Assembly: GCA_947488295.1 (NCBI GenBank)
Contig: CANKYU010000002.1
Coordinates: forward strand, 496,001 to 560,000
Direction: 5' to 3'
DNA length: 64,000 bases
Source: an uncultured Anderseniella sp.
GTDB taxonomy: Bacteria > Pseudomonadota > Alphaproteobacteria > Rhizobiales > Aestuariivirgaceae
Positions 54,056 to 63,763 of this stretch are shown here, in pieces (positions within the stretch are counted from its first letter, which is position 1; every line of letters begins with the position of its first letter). The translations under genes and the position numbers were made by a program. A model generated the notes under the pieces. It saw nothing but the letters and a program-made list of their open reading frames with translations. It was not told the origin of the DNA and searched no databases.

Positions 54056-55346
54056 TTAGCCTCCATTCTTCAAACAGGGCACTCCACAATTCCTGTTTGT
54101 CAGGAAAATATGTTGCCGTTATCAGCCGTACCGCATATTCGCGGTGAGTGTCACTGAACGTTTCATAGTCGCGGTAAAAGGCCTGCTTGTTGACGATGAA
54201 CCGGGTCAGAAAATCATAGGGCAAGAATTCCGTCAGGAACCGGTTCACCAGCAGCCAGTCATCGTGGTCGGGATTGGCCCGCACCGACATCAGCGTCATC
54301 TCCGCATCGAAGCCTGCCGTGTCGGGCTGGCCGCCATTGAGCACTACCCGGTGCAGTTCATGGAGCTGCCGGAACACTTTCGATTTCTTCAACTGGCTCA
54401 GATTCCTGTGCACCCAGTTATCGATCTCGACATCGGTAATGGCGCACGGATCGAGATCTACGTCCAGCAAGCTCATTTGCAGGCGGCAGAAAATCCCAAA
54501 CCGGATGTCCATAATGCCCGACTGCCCGAACCATTCCAGGTTCAACGGCTCAACCCGGCCAGTTCCGGTCAGATAGTCAAGCACGGCATCATGGTCGGTC
54601 ATGGCGATGAAGCGGTCCTGGGGACGGCGGGCCTCATCGACGTGAACCTGTTTCGGATCGCCGATCACCACAACCTGATCATCTTCATCGTGAAACACAT
54701 AGATGCCGTCGAAATGCCGGGTCCAGAACGACCTGGCATCAAACTGGGTTTGTTGCGGGGCGATCTGGTTATAGCGGATGTCACCGCACGCCTGGGCCAG
54801 ATCGACAATCTCGCCAAGCAACGCATCGTCCTGCCAGGCGTCTTTCTCGGCCTCGAAGGTTTCAATCAGCCCGGCAAGCTGCTGCGACTTTTCCAGCAAG
54901 CCGTTATGGGTATGCAGCTTGAACCTGACCCGCTTGATCGACAACACATCATCAAGCTCGTCGACCCGGTAAGAGGCATCTTCGATTTCGCCATAGACCA
55001 CATCTTTCAGGGTCAGATTCCGGATCGCCTCGCTGTTTTCCACATAAAACGCCCGCATCAGGTCAGGCGTTGACGAGAAGCTGATATTGACCACCGGCAT
55101 ATCCGCCTGGTCCGGCGAAACGATGATGAAGCGGCGATTGATGCCAAGGGGATCAAGGTATTCATCGTCGTTGAGATCTTCTGCAATCTCGGGAGAAAAA
55201 CCCATGGCGTCGACCGAAAAAGTATTGCGCCTGGTGGCCGCCAGGCCGAACGCATTGAGGGCCTGATTATAGCGCTCAACCAGATGCGGCTGGTCGATCT
55301 GCACCATGGAACCATACATCAGGGCGTTTTCGATCAGCCGTTCCAT
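54045..55346 (-). CDS. Conserved protein of AAA+ cassette (possibly DUF6638)
   Basis: 433 residues, cytosolic, no membrane segment or signal peptide. Segments such as MDIRFGIFCRLQMSLLDVDL and EFLPYDFLTRFIVNKQAFYR look conserved but match no enzyme motif that I know. I associate it from memory with the DUF6638 group. Overlaps of 13 and 11 bases with its neighbours show tight coupling to the AAA+ ATPase and the DUF2333 protein. Confidence 0.75.
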   Translation of the reverse strand: MERLIENALMYGSMVQIDQPHLVERYNQALNAFGLAATRRNTFSVDAMGFSPEIAEDLNDDEYLDPLGINRRFIIVSPDQADMPVVNISFSSTPDLMRAFYVENSEAIRNLTLKDVVYGEIEDASYRVDELDDVLSIKRVRFKLHTHNGLLEKSQQLAGLIETFEAEKDAWQDDALLGEIVDLAQACGDIRYNQIAPQQTQFDARSFWTRHFDGIYVFHDEDDQVVVIGDPKQVHVDEARRPQDRFIAMTDHDAVLDYLTGTGRVEPLNLEWFGQSGIMDIRFGIFCRLQMSLLDVDLDPCAITDVEIDNWVHRNLSQLKKSKVFRQLHELHRVVLNGGQPDTAGFDAEMTLMSVRANPDHDDWLLVNRFLTEFLPYDFLTRFIVNKQAFYRDYETFSDTHREYAVRLITATYFPDKQELWSALFEEWRLSDA

Positions 55347-57247
55347 TGCCCTGCGTCCTTGAGATCATCGATTTCGCGTACCGCACGTTCGCGCACGCGC
55401 TGTTCACGGACCAGGCGCTCAACGGCGGTATCGTCGGATTTGTCGGTATAGCGGAATTCCGAGTCAGCGTATTTGTGAACTTCCTGCACCACCGTTTCCA
55501 TCGTGATCGGGCTGCGCAACTCGCTGATCATGCCGAGCTTGGTGTCATAGTCCCGGTGCAGGAACATGTCCGGCTTCTCGAACCAGTCATCAGGCAGTTC
55601 GACGTCCATGGCCCGCATCTTGACCGCGTCAGTGATGTTCTTGATGGCGCGGCCGGTGAAGCGCGGTTCAGCCTGCTTGATGGCATGCAGATAGGCACCG
55701 ACATCGGCCAGCGTCTTGAGCTCGCCGCCGTTCTTCTTGAACTGCTCACTCACCTTCACCAGACCCTGCTCCTTCGGATCATTGTGTTCTTCATAGGCAG
55801 CGGAGACGGCTTTTCTGATCTCCTGGGCCGCATAGAGGTCGTGCTTGCCAAGACTGATCTTGTGATCCTTGCCGATGAGCAGCGCGAAGATGTCGATATA
55901 GTCCTCCACGGTCTGCGGCCCGTCGACCAGCCAGCGGGCACCGGCGCGCTGGCGCAGGGCGTCATCGACGTTTTCCGGATAATTGGAGAACATGCCGATG
56001 GAGCAGTTGCCGCGCACCACCGTGCCGGCGCCGGACAGGCTTTCCATCAACACCGCGGTGATTTCCTGCTGGCCGGAAGACGCCCGGTCGTCACTGCGCT
56101 TTGCCGCCACCTGGTCAATGTCATCAACCGTGCCGAAGCCGATCACCCTGGGGTCCATGACATTGTCGATGAACTGGCGGCAGTTCTGCCCGGATTTGCC
56201 CTGGTAGGAGCTGATCTGGTCGACACCGAAATTCTCGTAATGGAATGTGTAACCGGCTACCTCGCAATAGCTGTTGATCAGGCCGGCGATCATCTGGATC
56301 AGAGTGGTCTTGCCGGTGCCCGGATTACCGTCGCCGATGAAGGTGAACAGAAAACCGCCCAGTTCGACGAACGGATTGAGCTGCCGGTCAAAGTCATAGG
56401 CCACCAGCATCTTTGCCAGCTTCATGGCCTGGTACTTGGCGATGTGATTGCCGACAACTTCATTGGGCATCTTGAAGGTCATGACCAGCGGCTTGCGCTT
56501 GCCGCCGCGCGAGGCATCAAGCCCGTTCAGTTCAAAATTGTCGGCGTCGAGGCGGATGTGCATGGCCTCGAAGGCCGCCAGTTCGGCAAACCGGCGCTGG
56601 CGCGACAGCAGGGCATCGCTCGTCAGGCGGGCAAACTCCCTGGCCCGGGCCAGCAACTGGGCATCGTCTGGCGAACCGGCGATCGACTGATCCAGACCAT
56701 GCAGGAATGCCTTGTAGGCTTCGTGGACGGTGTCCAGATCAGGGTTCGGTTCCGCAGCAGCGGCCGTGCTGTTGTCCTGGGCATCAAGGGTCTGGTTCAG
56801 GTAATTGGCGACGCAGAACAGTGAGACAAAAGCCGATGCCGCCATCAGCTTGTGAAACTGCGTGGCGCGATCGCCGGACAATGGCGATGAGCGGTTGTCG
56901 GCAGCAAGTGTCTCAAGTTCAGTGTGTTTGGCAAACACATCACCAACCGCAAGCCCGACGGCCATGGCGCGGCGCAGCCGGTAGGCCAGCGAATGCTGGG
57001 CTGGCGACAGCATGGTGTCATCCGGCGTAATAGCGGAAATGGTGTCCAGAATCTGGACTTCCGCCGTTTTGCGCCGGTCGCCGCCCGACACCGTGGAGAC
57101 AAACCGGCGGCGTGTGCCGGCCAATTCCGTTGCTGACTTGTTATCCGTATCGCTCACAATTACCGCAGTGCGTTCCAGCATGGATTGCACCGTGGGGATG
57201 TGCTTGGCGATGTCTTTTTCCAGCAGGGTTGTCAGTCCGATGTCCAT
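55334..57247 (-). CDS. AAA+ ATPase of a conserved five-gene cassette
   Basis: 637 residues. The N-terminal 250 residues are mostly helical and unassigned, with a hydrophobic stretch AASAFVSLFCVANYLNQ. The ATPase core follows: Walker A IGDGNPGTGKTTLIQMI (about residues 305-321), Walker B GFGTVDDIDQVAAKR (about 370-380), sensor-1 GMFSNYPENVDDALRQR with arginines after it (about 420-435). The C-terminal part has a helical lid and charged tail. MoxR/RavA-like remodelling ATPases are the nearest analogy. It likely powers a complex with the coiled-coil and membrane proteins of the operon (inference). Confidence 0.85.
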   Translation of the reverse strand: MDIGLTTLLEKDIAKHIPTVQSMLERTAVIVSDTDNKSATELAGTRRRFVSTVSGGDRRKTAEVQILDTISAITPDDTMLSPAQHSLAYRLRRAMAVGLAVGDVFAKHTELETLAADNRSSPLSGDRATQFHKLMAASAFVSLFCVANYLNQTLDAQDNSTAAAAEPNPDLDTVHEAYKAFLHGLDQSIAGSPDDAQLLARAREFARLTSDALLSRQRRFAELAAFEAMHIRLDADNFELNGLDASRGGKRKPLVMTFKMPNEVVGNHIAKYQAMKLAKMLVAYDFDRQLNPFVELGGFLFTFIGDGNPGTGKTTLIQMIAGLINSYCEVAGYTFHYENFGVDQISSYQGKSGQNCRQFIDNVMDPRVIGFGTVDDIDQVAAKRSDDRASSGQQEITAVLMESLSGAGTVVRGNCSIGMFSNYPENVDDALRQRAGARWLVDGPQTVEDYIDIFALLIGKDHKISLGKHDLYAAQEIRKAVSAAYEEHNDPKEQGLVKVSEQFKKNGGELKTLADVGAYLHAIKQAEPRFTGRAIKNITDAVKMRAMDVELPDDWFEKPDMFLHRDYDTKLGMISELRSPITMETVVQEVHKYADSEFRYTDKSDDTAVERLVREQRVRERAVREIDDLKDAGQWNG

Positions 57248-57273
57248 ATGTTGTCCGTCTAAAAGTGGGGCAG

Positions 57274-58419
57274 CTAAACGTGTTTCAGAATGTGGTCGCC
57301 GCTGGCAATATAGCAGCGATGGCCGTTGAAAATCTCGTTGGTCAGGTTCTTGGCATACATCGACTGATAGGCCGTGTGCGGGATCATCGCATAGCGCTCC
57401 AGCGCACTGACGCCCTGCGCCACACAGTCCAGATCGTCGGTATCGACGTGATAGATTTCCCGGGCCGGGCTCGACCCCCAGATGCCGCGTTTAGAGCGCA
57501 CCTCATGTTTTGAATGGAGTTCCTGCATGGTCCAGGTAAACAGCCAGTTGTCGGACGGCGCACTGACACTGTCGAGCACCGACTGCACCTTCTTGTTGTG
57601 ATCGGTCAGACCGCCTGCATAAAACGGCCCGAGCACGAACCGGCGCAACTGCTTCGGGTGCAGGGTCGGAAATGTCTCATCGATCGACTTGGCAATCGTG
57701 GTCAGGCTCAGGCTGTAGGCGGAATGGGCTGCGACAAAATCCTTGAACTCGTTGCGCAGCGAAAAATTTGGCAGGCCGTTCATGGCCATCTCGTCGATCC
57801 AGCCCTTGGGAAAACCGTGCGGCGTGTTCTTGCGTGGCCGAGGCGCGTCTTCCGATGAATCCTCGATAACCGCAACATACACCAGTGGCAGGTTCTCCGT
57901 ACCGTCATAGGCCGACCAGGTAATCACATAATAAGTGCGCTCGGAGCGTGGATTGACCGATACCCGCAATGTGGTGGGCTTGATGAAGGTGGTAAAGGCC
58001 GGCGCTGCGTCAAGGGCTTCATAATACAGCCGTTTGGCCATGACTTTCTGCAGGTCGCCGGGGTGCTGCCTGAACTTCAGCATCAGTTCGAGCATCTCGA
58101 CCCGGGTCTGCTCCACCGTGGGCAAATCGAGCAGATGTTCCTTGACCCGGTTCATGTCGGCTTCAAGTTCCAGCACGTTCTTGAACAGTGGAAAACCACT
58201 CTCGCTGCGATCGATATTGAACTGATCGGCAAACCGGCACTTCAGCTTCCAGCAGGCAAAGGAGTGCCGCAGGCGCGTAATCGGCTCCTCGATGGCCTGG
58301 TACAGGAAATTGTGGCGCCGACGCTCGTCTCCCTCGGTGTCGGCAATGGACTCAAGACCATTGAAGGCACTCTCGAAGGCATCAAAATAGCTCGCGATTT
58401 CCGGAGATAATCCCGTCAT
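57274..58419 (-). CDS. Conserved protein of AAA+ cassette
   Basis: 381 residues, soluble. No motif is recognised. The N-terminal third is helical (charged, rich in Glu and Arg); the middle has a beta-rich stretch (ERTYYVITWSAYDG, ENLPLVYVAVIEDSS); the end is mixed. It lies 26 bases before the AAA+ gene and 32 bases after the coiled-coil gene, all one direction. It is probably a structural or adaptor subunit of the same assembly. Confidence 0.75.
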   Translation of the reverse strand: MTGLSPEIASYFDAFESAFNGLESIADTEGDERRRHNFLYQAIEEPITRLRHSFACWKLKCRFADQFNIDRSESGFPLFKNVLELEADMNRVKEHLLDLPTVEQTRVEMLELMLKFRQHPGDLQKVMAKRLYYEALDAAPAFTTFIKPTTLRVSVNPRSERTYYVITWSAYDGTENLPLVYVAVIEDSSEDAPRPRKNTPHGFPKGWIDEMAMNGLPNFSLRNEFKDFVAAHSAYSLSLTTIAKSIDETFPTLHPKQLRRFVLGPFYAGGLTDHNKKVQSVLDSVSAPSDNWLFTWTMQELHSKHEVRSKRGIWGSSPAREIYHVDTDDLDCVAQGVSALERYAMIPHTAYQSMYAKNLTNEIFNGHRCYIASGDHILKHV

Positions 58420-58451
58420 GGCTGGCCGTGCTTCCTCAATCGCACCACCGC

Positions 58452-59537
58452 CTACTGGGACACGTACCTGGACGCCTCATGTTGCTCCAGAACCGCCCCG
58501 AAGCGCCTTGCGAATGCATCGTCGGCCAGCTGTTTGCGGCGCTGGATTTCCTGCGACGACAACATGTTCTTCGAATGCAGCTCAAGCAGGTCAGCAATGT
58601 GCGACTGGGCGGCGGCACCGATGCCGGCCATGGTCTCTTCCGCCGCAGTGTCGACTTTGGACCCGAGCGTGTTGATCTTGTGGGCAACCTCCTGCTGGGA
58701 GGCGGTCTTGAGCGAGTCTTCCAGAGACTTGTACAACACCACGCGCTGCTCGGTATCGATGTTCAGCTTGTTGATCAGGGTGGACTGGGCCGCCATCTGA
58801 TTGTTCAGGCTGTCGACAAAGGTCTGGAACATTGAGGTATAGCGTTCCAGGGTCTGCGATCCGGCCAAGAGTTCCTGTTCGCGCGCCTGGGCCTGGTTGT
58901 ATTCGGTAGCGAGCTTGGAGCGCTCTCCTTCCAGTTTGGTACGCGCGGCCTGATCGGTCGAGGCGGCGATCTTGTTCTCCAGGTCCATCAGGGCCGGGTT
59001 CAGGCTCTCGATCTGCTTCTGCGTCGCCTGCAGGTCGTCGGTTACGGCCTTGCGGCGGTCAATCACCTTGCGCAGGCTTTCTTCCGACGTGGCGTAGCGT
59101 TGTTCAAGAACAGATTTCTGCTCCTTCAGAATGCCGACGATGATATTGGATTTGGCCAGCAGGTCCTGCAAATTGCCTGCCAGCGATGTGGTGCGAACCC
59201 GTTCATTGCGCACCGACTGGGCCTTGGTCTTGGAAAAGAAGCCGATCAGTTTCTCACCGACGGTGTATTCCTGCATGTTCTTGAATTCGTCACCGAACGA
59301 GTTGGTGATGTCTTCCAGACCGATGATCATGTCGGCGATATTTGCCTCCATGGTCTTCTGCTGCTGCAGGACATCCTGAATGCGGGCGTTTTCGATATCG
59401 AAATCGACATCTCCAAGCGTGTCGGCCTCGGCGATCTGTTCGATCACCTCGCTGCTCGCAACCATCTTGGAGCGCATTTCCTCCATGACGGTCTGCGTTT
59501 TCTCGATTTCGGTATCCAAAGTCTTGGTATCAATCAT
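58452..59537 (-). CDS. Coiled-coil protein, first gene of AAA+ cassette
   Basis: 361 residues, nearly all helical with heptad-like Leu/Ile/Ala spacing and many Gln, Glu and Lys. There is no signal peptide. The arrangement recalls TelA-type toxic-anion-resistance proteins, but this is a resemblance of layout, not an assignment. As the promoter-proximal gene of the operon it should be expressed with the AAA+ ATPase and may form its scaffold or substrate. Confidence 0.78.
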   Translation of the reverse strand: MIDTKTLDTEIEKTQTVMEEMRSKMVASSEVIEQIAEADTLGDVDFDIENARIQDVLQQQKTMEANIADMIIGLEDITNSFGDEFKNMQEYTVGEKLIGFFSKTKAQSVRNERVRTTSLAGNLQDLLAKSNIIVGILKEQKSVLEQRYATSEESLRKVIDRRKAVTDDLQATQKQIESLNPALMDLENKIAASTDQAARTKLEGERSKLATEYNQAQAREQELLAGSQTLERYTSMFQTFVDSLNNQMAAQSTLINKLNIDTEQRVVLYKSLEDSLKTASQQEVAHKINTLGSKVDTAAEETMAGIGAAAQSHIADLLELHSKNMLSSQEIQRRKQLADDAFARRFGAVLEQHEASRYVSQ

Positions 59538-59725
59538 GTTTCACACCCCAGTCTTGTCGTTTGTGTGCTTCCAATATAGGCACGACACGGACAGATTACA
59601 TCTTCGTAAGGAAAATTACGCGATTTTGGTAAAGGTAGTGTTGCGGTGATGCGGGCCTGCGCGGGCATTGAATCTCCTAAATTGCTGGTTGTGGCAGTTG
59701 CCGGACACTGACCAGGACAACGCTC

Positions 59726-60490
59726 TCAATTTCCGTCCTTGGCCCAGGTGGCGCTGTTTGCCGGAATGTAGAAATTCGCCCCATCCACATCATCGCTGCC
59801 AGACCAGCACCGAAAGCGGAGAAACAGCCAGGTAGTGCCTCTTGAGGTTGTCGCAACCGGCTCCAGTTCACACGCCTTGTGCAATGGCTCCGCCCCCTCA
59901 CCCAGTTCCAGCAGGCTTGCCAGTCCGTCCGAATTGGCATCTGCCCGCCACTCAAGGCTCGTGGCGGGTACTGTCGCGATGGCTGCAATCTGCCGCTTGA
60001 TATCCTGTGCAGATAACACGCCAACAGGTTGCGGAGTGTCTTGTGACCAGTTGTCCGTCACCGTCACACCTTTCGCATCGAGGTGGAACGAATATGTACC
60101 GGGACCGGTGGCCCTCGGTTCGATGTAGTTTGCACCCTTGCGGGACAGGGTTTCAAACACCTTGCATGCCGGCGTCTTCACCTCGGTCCGGGTCCAGACA
60201 GGCTTGTCGGCAGCGGCGTCCGACTGATTGCCGGTTTCCCTCAAAGTGCATCTGTGCCGAACTTTGCCGCTCGGGATAGCCAGTTCGACGAACTCCACGC
60301 GCTCGCGGAACTGGTAATAGTTCGGCGGGCGAAGGATTGTGGTCCGAATGACGAAGAACCCGTCAGGCACCGTCCCGATGATCTGATCGGAGATGACGGT
60401 ACTGGGGCTTGGTGTTGCGGCAGCGGCGATGGTCCATGACAGAAAAACCGGGATGGCAAGCAACCATCTGCTGCGTGAAACTGTTCTCAT
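59726..60490 (-). CDS. Exported protein of unknown function
   Basis: 254 residues from the ATG at 60490, which follows GAGGTG by 7 bases; the frame is open to 60559. The signal peptide is WLLAIPVFLSWTIAAAA (about residues 9-25). The mature protein has several cysteines that could pair (RHRCTL, PACKVF, KACELE, RFRCWS). No family is recognised. It is probably periplasmic. Confidence 0.7.
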   Translation of the reverse strand: MRTVSRSRWLLAIPVFLSWTIAAAATPSPSTVISDQIIGTVPDGFFVIRTTILRPPNYYQFRERVEFVELAIPSGKVRHRCTLRETGNQSDAAADKPVWTRTEVKTPACKVFETLSRKGANYIEPRATGPGTYSFHLDAKGVTVTDNWSQDTPQPVGVLSAQDIKRQIAAIATVPATSLEWRADANSDGLASLLELGEGAEPLHKACELEPVATTSRGTTWLFLRFRCWSGSDDVDGANFYIPANSATWAKDGN

Positions 60491-60738
60491 TCGATAGCAC
60501 CTCAACCTGTTTGGCGGACACCCGAAAACAACCTGTCTCATGCCCTGATCAGGGGCCATGATTGTCCAGCACGATGTTCGGGCCGCTTGCTACAGATGGC
60601 ATATCAAATGCAAGCGGGATGTGATGTCCTGCACAAACCGGACCTGAAGGATTCAAATCCACGCAGTTTCCATAAAGAATTGTTCAGTATTCGGATGTAT
60701 CTTCTCCGAACACGTTTGGCTGCAGCGGGACAGGTCAC

Positions 60739-61455
60739 ATGGAGCAACGAGAGCGGGAACTTTCCGCTGCCGAGAAGCAACGGTACTTCCCCCGGATTGA
60801 CTGGTCTGAACAGCTTGTGGTTTTTGCCGGCGGAGCGATCATTGTCGGCGGCCTTGTTGCGCTGCCTGTGTTTATCGTCTGGCGGTCCCTGTTTGCACAT
60901 GGACCGTATCAGTGGCTGCCATGGCTGCCCCTGGACGGGAGTTTTGTCATCTGGTGGGTCGGCCTGCCTGTGGCGCTGCTGGTCTTCGCAGCGACGTATT
61001 GCAGGGACCTGTTATGGCAATTCAAACGAAAATGGTCGGCCTGCAAATCTGCGATTGTTGAACGCCATCATATTGTCGATGCGATCATGGTGCGTGAATG
61101 GAGTTACGGCACGCCTGCCTATTTCGTACTGAGCGACGATGGCAGGGTTTTTTTCAGCAATCGCGGCAGTGACATTTACGACGATGGCTGGGAGGCAGAT
61201 CCATTGTCGGTGAACAAACCTGATCGTGTTCGCAGGACCTACGAGCGTATCGTGAACCCGAACACATTGGCCGAACTGGATGCGGTGTTTTCAGGCGCGG
61301 CGATAGCGCCGGACAAGTGCTACACAACCGAGATGCGCTGGGACAGGATTGATCAAAACCCGGAAGTCGGCTGGGACGATATCATCGAAAAATTCAAACT
61401 CGAACTTGTCGAAACCGGTGATCAGGGCTTTTTTGACAATTGCACTCGCGATTGA
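60739..61455 (+). CDS. Two-helix membrane protein of unknown function
   Basis: 238 residues. Two membrane helices: LVVFAGGAIIVGGLVALPVF (about 26-45) and FVIWWVGLPVALLVFAATYC (about 70-89). The C-terminal 140 residues are a cytosolic domain (IMVREWSYGTPAYFVLSDDG, VFFSNRGSDIYDDGW). No known family. Divergent from the exported protein gene at 59726. Confidence 0.68.
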   Translation: MEQRERELSAAEKQRYFPRIDWSEQLVVFAGGAIIVGGLVALPVFIVWRSLFAHGPYQWLPWLPLDGSFVIWWVGLPVALLVFAATYCRDLLWQFKRKWSACKSAIVERHHIVDAIMVREWSYGTPAYFVLSDDGRVFFSNRGSDIYDDGWEADPLSVNKPDRVRRTYERIVNPNTLAELDAVFSGAAIAPDKCYTTEMRWDRIDQNPEVGWDDIIEKFKLELVETGDQGFFDNCTRD

Positions 61456-62040
61456 GCCATTGCCTGGCCGGATTTCGCTGCAAGCCGCAGTGCCGATGAC
61501 CCGGTGCCGTCAATGTCTCTTGCGATGTCCGGGAAGTTTTACTTCCTCATGGGTGCCGGTACGCGGCCGTGTGCGACGCTTCGTAATTGCCGGCCAGGCA
61601 CGATCCAGCAGCCGCACACCATACAATGCGGCAGCGGCAGCGATCACGACGCCGAGGATTACAAGCAACAGTTCCATGGCCGCGGATTTTATCTGAACAC
61701 CGTGACCAGTTCGTAACAGCTTGATTTCAATGTTAATAATTATGTTTACCCCAACAGCATCCGGGTATGCACTTTGTCGTGTGCAGACACCGCGCTACAA
61801 GCAGGATCGGCAAGCATTTCACACTGCCCGCCTGTTCACGACCCGGACTCAACAGCTGGTTCAAACTGGAACGCCAAAGGCGGGTGAATGGTATGCTGCA
61901 CGACACAGATCAAATCTGAGGCCGAAAACTGCTCGTGCTCAGCGGGACCGGGCTCAAGCCCGCCGGTCTGGCAACCATTCGTTAGCCGAATAATTACATT
62001 TCGGTTCACCTGAGCCACGACCGGCCTGTATAAGCTGCGT
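61456..62040. other. Mostly gene-free stretch
   Basis: About 585 bases. The only plausible coding region is a 55-residue minus-strand open frame at 61510-61677, listed separately. The rest (61680-62040) shows nothing I can support and would hold the promoter of the PilZ gene. Confidence 0.45.
61510..61677 (-). CDS. Possible 55-residue single-helix membrane protein
   Basis: ATG at 61677, TGA at 61510-61512. The first 22 residues are a hydrophobic helix (ELLLVILGVVIAAAAALYGV), followed by a basic, Arg/Lys-rich tail. This is the form of a small membrane protein, but the ribosome site is weak and homologues were not checked. It could be chance in a GC-rich region. Confidence 0.35.
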   Translation of the reverse strand: MELLLVILGVVIAAAAALYGVRLLDRAWPAITKRRTRPRTGTHEEVKLPGHRKRH

Positions 62041-62364
62041 ATGAACAACAGACGAAATACCCATCCGCGCTATGATGTCGCCCGTCCGGTCAGCCTGCTT
62101 ATTGGCAGCAATGGATGTCGCGTGTTCTGCGAACTGAAAGACATGAGCCTGACAGGCGCGAGGCTTTCCTCGGTTCCGCTGAGATATATGCCTCAGACAT
62201 TCAAAATCCTGATCACCGGTGAGAACGTTGCGTTGCCGTGCAAGCTGCGCTGGATCGACGGCTCGGAAGCAGGCGTTCAATTCACCGGCAATCCGGATTA
62301 CAATCACAACATCTACGATCAGCATCAAACCACAATGTCTGCAGACGACAACGCACAGTCGTGA
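62041..62364 (+). CDS. PilZ-domain protein
   Basis: 107 residues, a single PilZ domain. The c-di-GMP signature is present: RRNTHPRYDV at the N-terminus supplies the RxxxR-type arginines and DMSLTGARL the (D/N)xSxxG motif. It is a cytosolic c-di-GMP sensor with unknown output; motility, cellulose or surface regulation are typical for the family. It stands alone, with no cyclase or phosphodiesterase nearby. Confidence 0.85.
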   Translation: MNNRRNTHPRYDVARPVSLLIGSNGCRVFCELKDMSLTGARLSSVPLRYMPQTFKILITGENVALPCKLRWIDGSEAGVQFTGNPDYNHNIYDQHQTTMSADDNAQS

Positions 62365-62591
62365 ACCACGTGCAGGTGCGTGACGGCGCGACCGACGGTT
62401 GACGTGATCATTGCGCCCTCCGGCGGCCAGGCCTGAGCCGGTCTGGTTGCACAGCCGGTATTAAAACGCTCGATCAGCTTGATGATGCATGAACCGGCGC
62501 GGCCTGTCACGATCCGTGCAGTGGCATGCCGGTTGCCGTCTTCAGAGTCGCCGCGGGCCACGCCCACTGAAACTGAGACCTTTTGTTCCAT
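62325..62591 (-). CDS. Doubtful 88-residue open frame
   Basis: Minus-strand frame from ATG 62591 (MEQKVSVSVGVARGD) overlapping the 3' end of the PilZ gene by 40 bases. No ribosome site or family is seen. It is kept only because this 360-base stretch (62365-62724) otherwise holds nothing I can support; it may well be noncoding. Confidence 0.2.
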   Translation of the reverse strand: MEQKVSVSVGVARGDSEDGNRHATARIVTGRAGSCIIKLIERFNTGCATRPAQAWPPEGAMITSTVGRAVTHLHVVHDCALSSADIVV

Positions 62592-62724
62592 CAAACACAA
62601 AACGGTTGTTTGGAGCTTCGAAATTTGCCATATTCCATAAGGTAAGCTCAATCTTAAGTTGTGCTTACACCTGTAACGTGTATCAAAAGGACGCATTCGG
62701 AAGATATTTCACTGGGGGGCAACC

Positions 62725-63174
62725 ATGATGCTGATCCCGCCACTGAAAAGGTCGACAATGACTTACTTTCGAGTCACCGGAACTCCTGCAATCAAGCCCC
62801 TCATCCTGCGCCTGACAGGTCTGTGCCTGATCGCACTCACAGCAGACAGCATCAGCCCCGTCCGGGCGCAAGCGCCGCTGGACAATGTCATCCGCCAGCA
62901 CGCAAACGGCGGCAAGATGACCGTCATCACCGCCGGCCTGGACGGTGTGTTCCACGTCAAGAATGAACTGGGCGTATCGCCGGAGATCGGTCACCGGCCT
63001 CGTCAGCATGTAGCGCCAAGGCTACAGTCACGGATCAGGAAAAACACCGAATTTGCCGCGTTTGTAAAACTGGTCAAGGCGACCTCAGACAGGGATTTCT
63101 CGCCGCAGGAGCTTCGAAAGCTGTATCTCAGTTACAAGGAATGGTCGCAAAGGCAGGGTGCGCCGGGTCAGTGA
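62725..63174 (+). CDS. Small exported protein of unknown function
   Basis: 149 residues from an ATG preceded by GGGGGG. After a basic N-terminus a hydrophobic signal segment (LILRLTGLCLIALTADSISP) ends near VRAQAP. The mature part is about 100 residues, basic, with a helical C-terminus (FSPQELRKLYLSYKEWS). An ATG at 62758 is an alternative start. No family is recognised. Confidence 0.6.
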   Translation: MMLIPPLKRSTMTYFRVTGTPAIKPLILRLTGLCLIALTADSISPVRAQAPLDNVIRQHANGGKMTVITAGLDGVFHVKNELGVSPEIGHRPRQHVAPRLQSRIRKNTEFAAFVKLVKATSDRDFSPQELRKLYLSYKEWSQRQGAPGQ

Positions 63175-63244
63175 CACAGGAAGGGGGGATCGTGACACCT
63201 CCCGGGACCGCAAAGTGCGACCCCGATATCACCGGCGTCATCTT

Positions 63245-63763
63245 TCATGCGGCAGGCGGTACCTGCTGCGCCAGTTTGGACAGCCAGCGCTCGATGCGGG
63301 CCCGGTTCGCGCCAAGGTCACTTTCGCCAAGCTGGGAGCGCGAGTAGATGGCAAGTGTGGAATGGCCGTCGGAGCGGTCATAAAACTGCACAACGATCGT
63401 GTCGGGAAACCCGAGCCACCCGGTTCGCTGTATATATCGGTCCGTCAACGCGGTCTCATTGGCGTCAACCGTCGTCACTCGCGGCTCGGCGGCAATCACC
63501 TGCGCGAAAGACATCCTTAGCTGCCGGACGGTCACAGGGTAGAGCGCAACCTTGATGTCGGCCGGTGCCGAACAGACATCCGGCGGGCAGGCAAGCGCGT
63601 CATTTGGCGATGTGCGCCGCTGCAATTGTTCGAAGGACACCGGCCCGAGATCAGGCTCGCCAAAAAACCGCCAGATACGCTCCGGACCCACCAGCACAAA
63701 CACAAGCACTACCGTGATTGCCAGGAGCATCATGCCGATGCCGATGGCGGCGAGAATTTTCAT
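63245..63763 (-). CDS. DUF1499 family membrane-anchored protein
   Basis: 172 residues. One N-terminal helix (AAIGIGMMLLAITVVLVFVL), then a globular domain with the DUF1499 pattern: PNDALACPPDVCS early, and GFPDTIVVQFYDRSDGHSTL with IYSRSQLGESDLGANRARIE near the end. GGAG precedes the ATG. The function is unknown. It converges with the small exported protein gene. The last 237 bases of the window beyond it show no gene. Confidence 0.85.
   Translation of the reverse strand: MKILAAIGIGMMLLAITVVLVFVLVGPERIWRFFGEPDLGPVSFEQLQRRTSPNDALACPPDVCSAPADIKVALYPVTVRQLRMSFAQVIAAEPRVTTVDANETALTDRYIQRTGWLGFPDTIVVQFYDRSDGHSTLAIYSRSQLGESDLGANRARIERWLSKLAQQVPPAA

Noticed and set aside
55346..56824. A 492-codon open frame on the plus strand opposite the AAA+ gene
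   Set aside because: It is fully antisense to a gene with clear Walker motifs; its translation has no family features. Long antisense frames are expected in GC-rich coding DNA.
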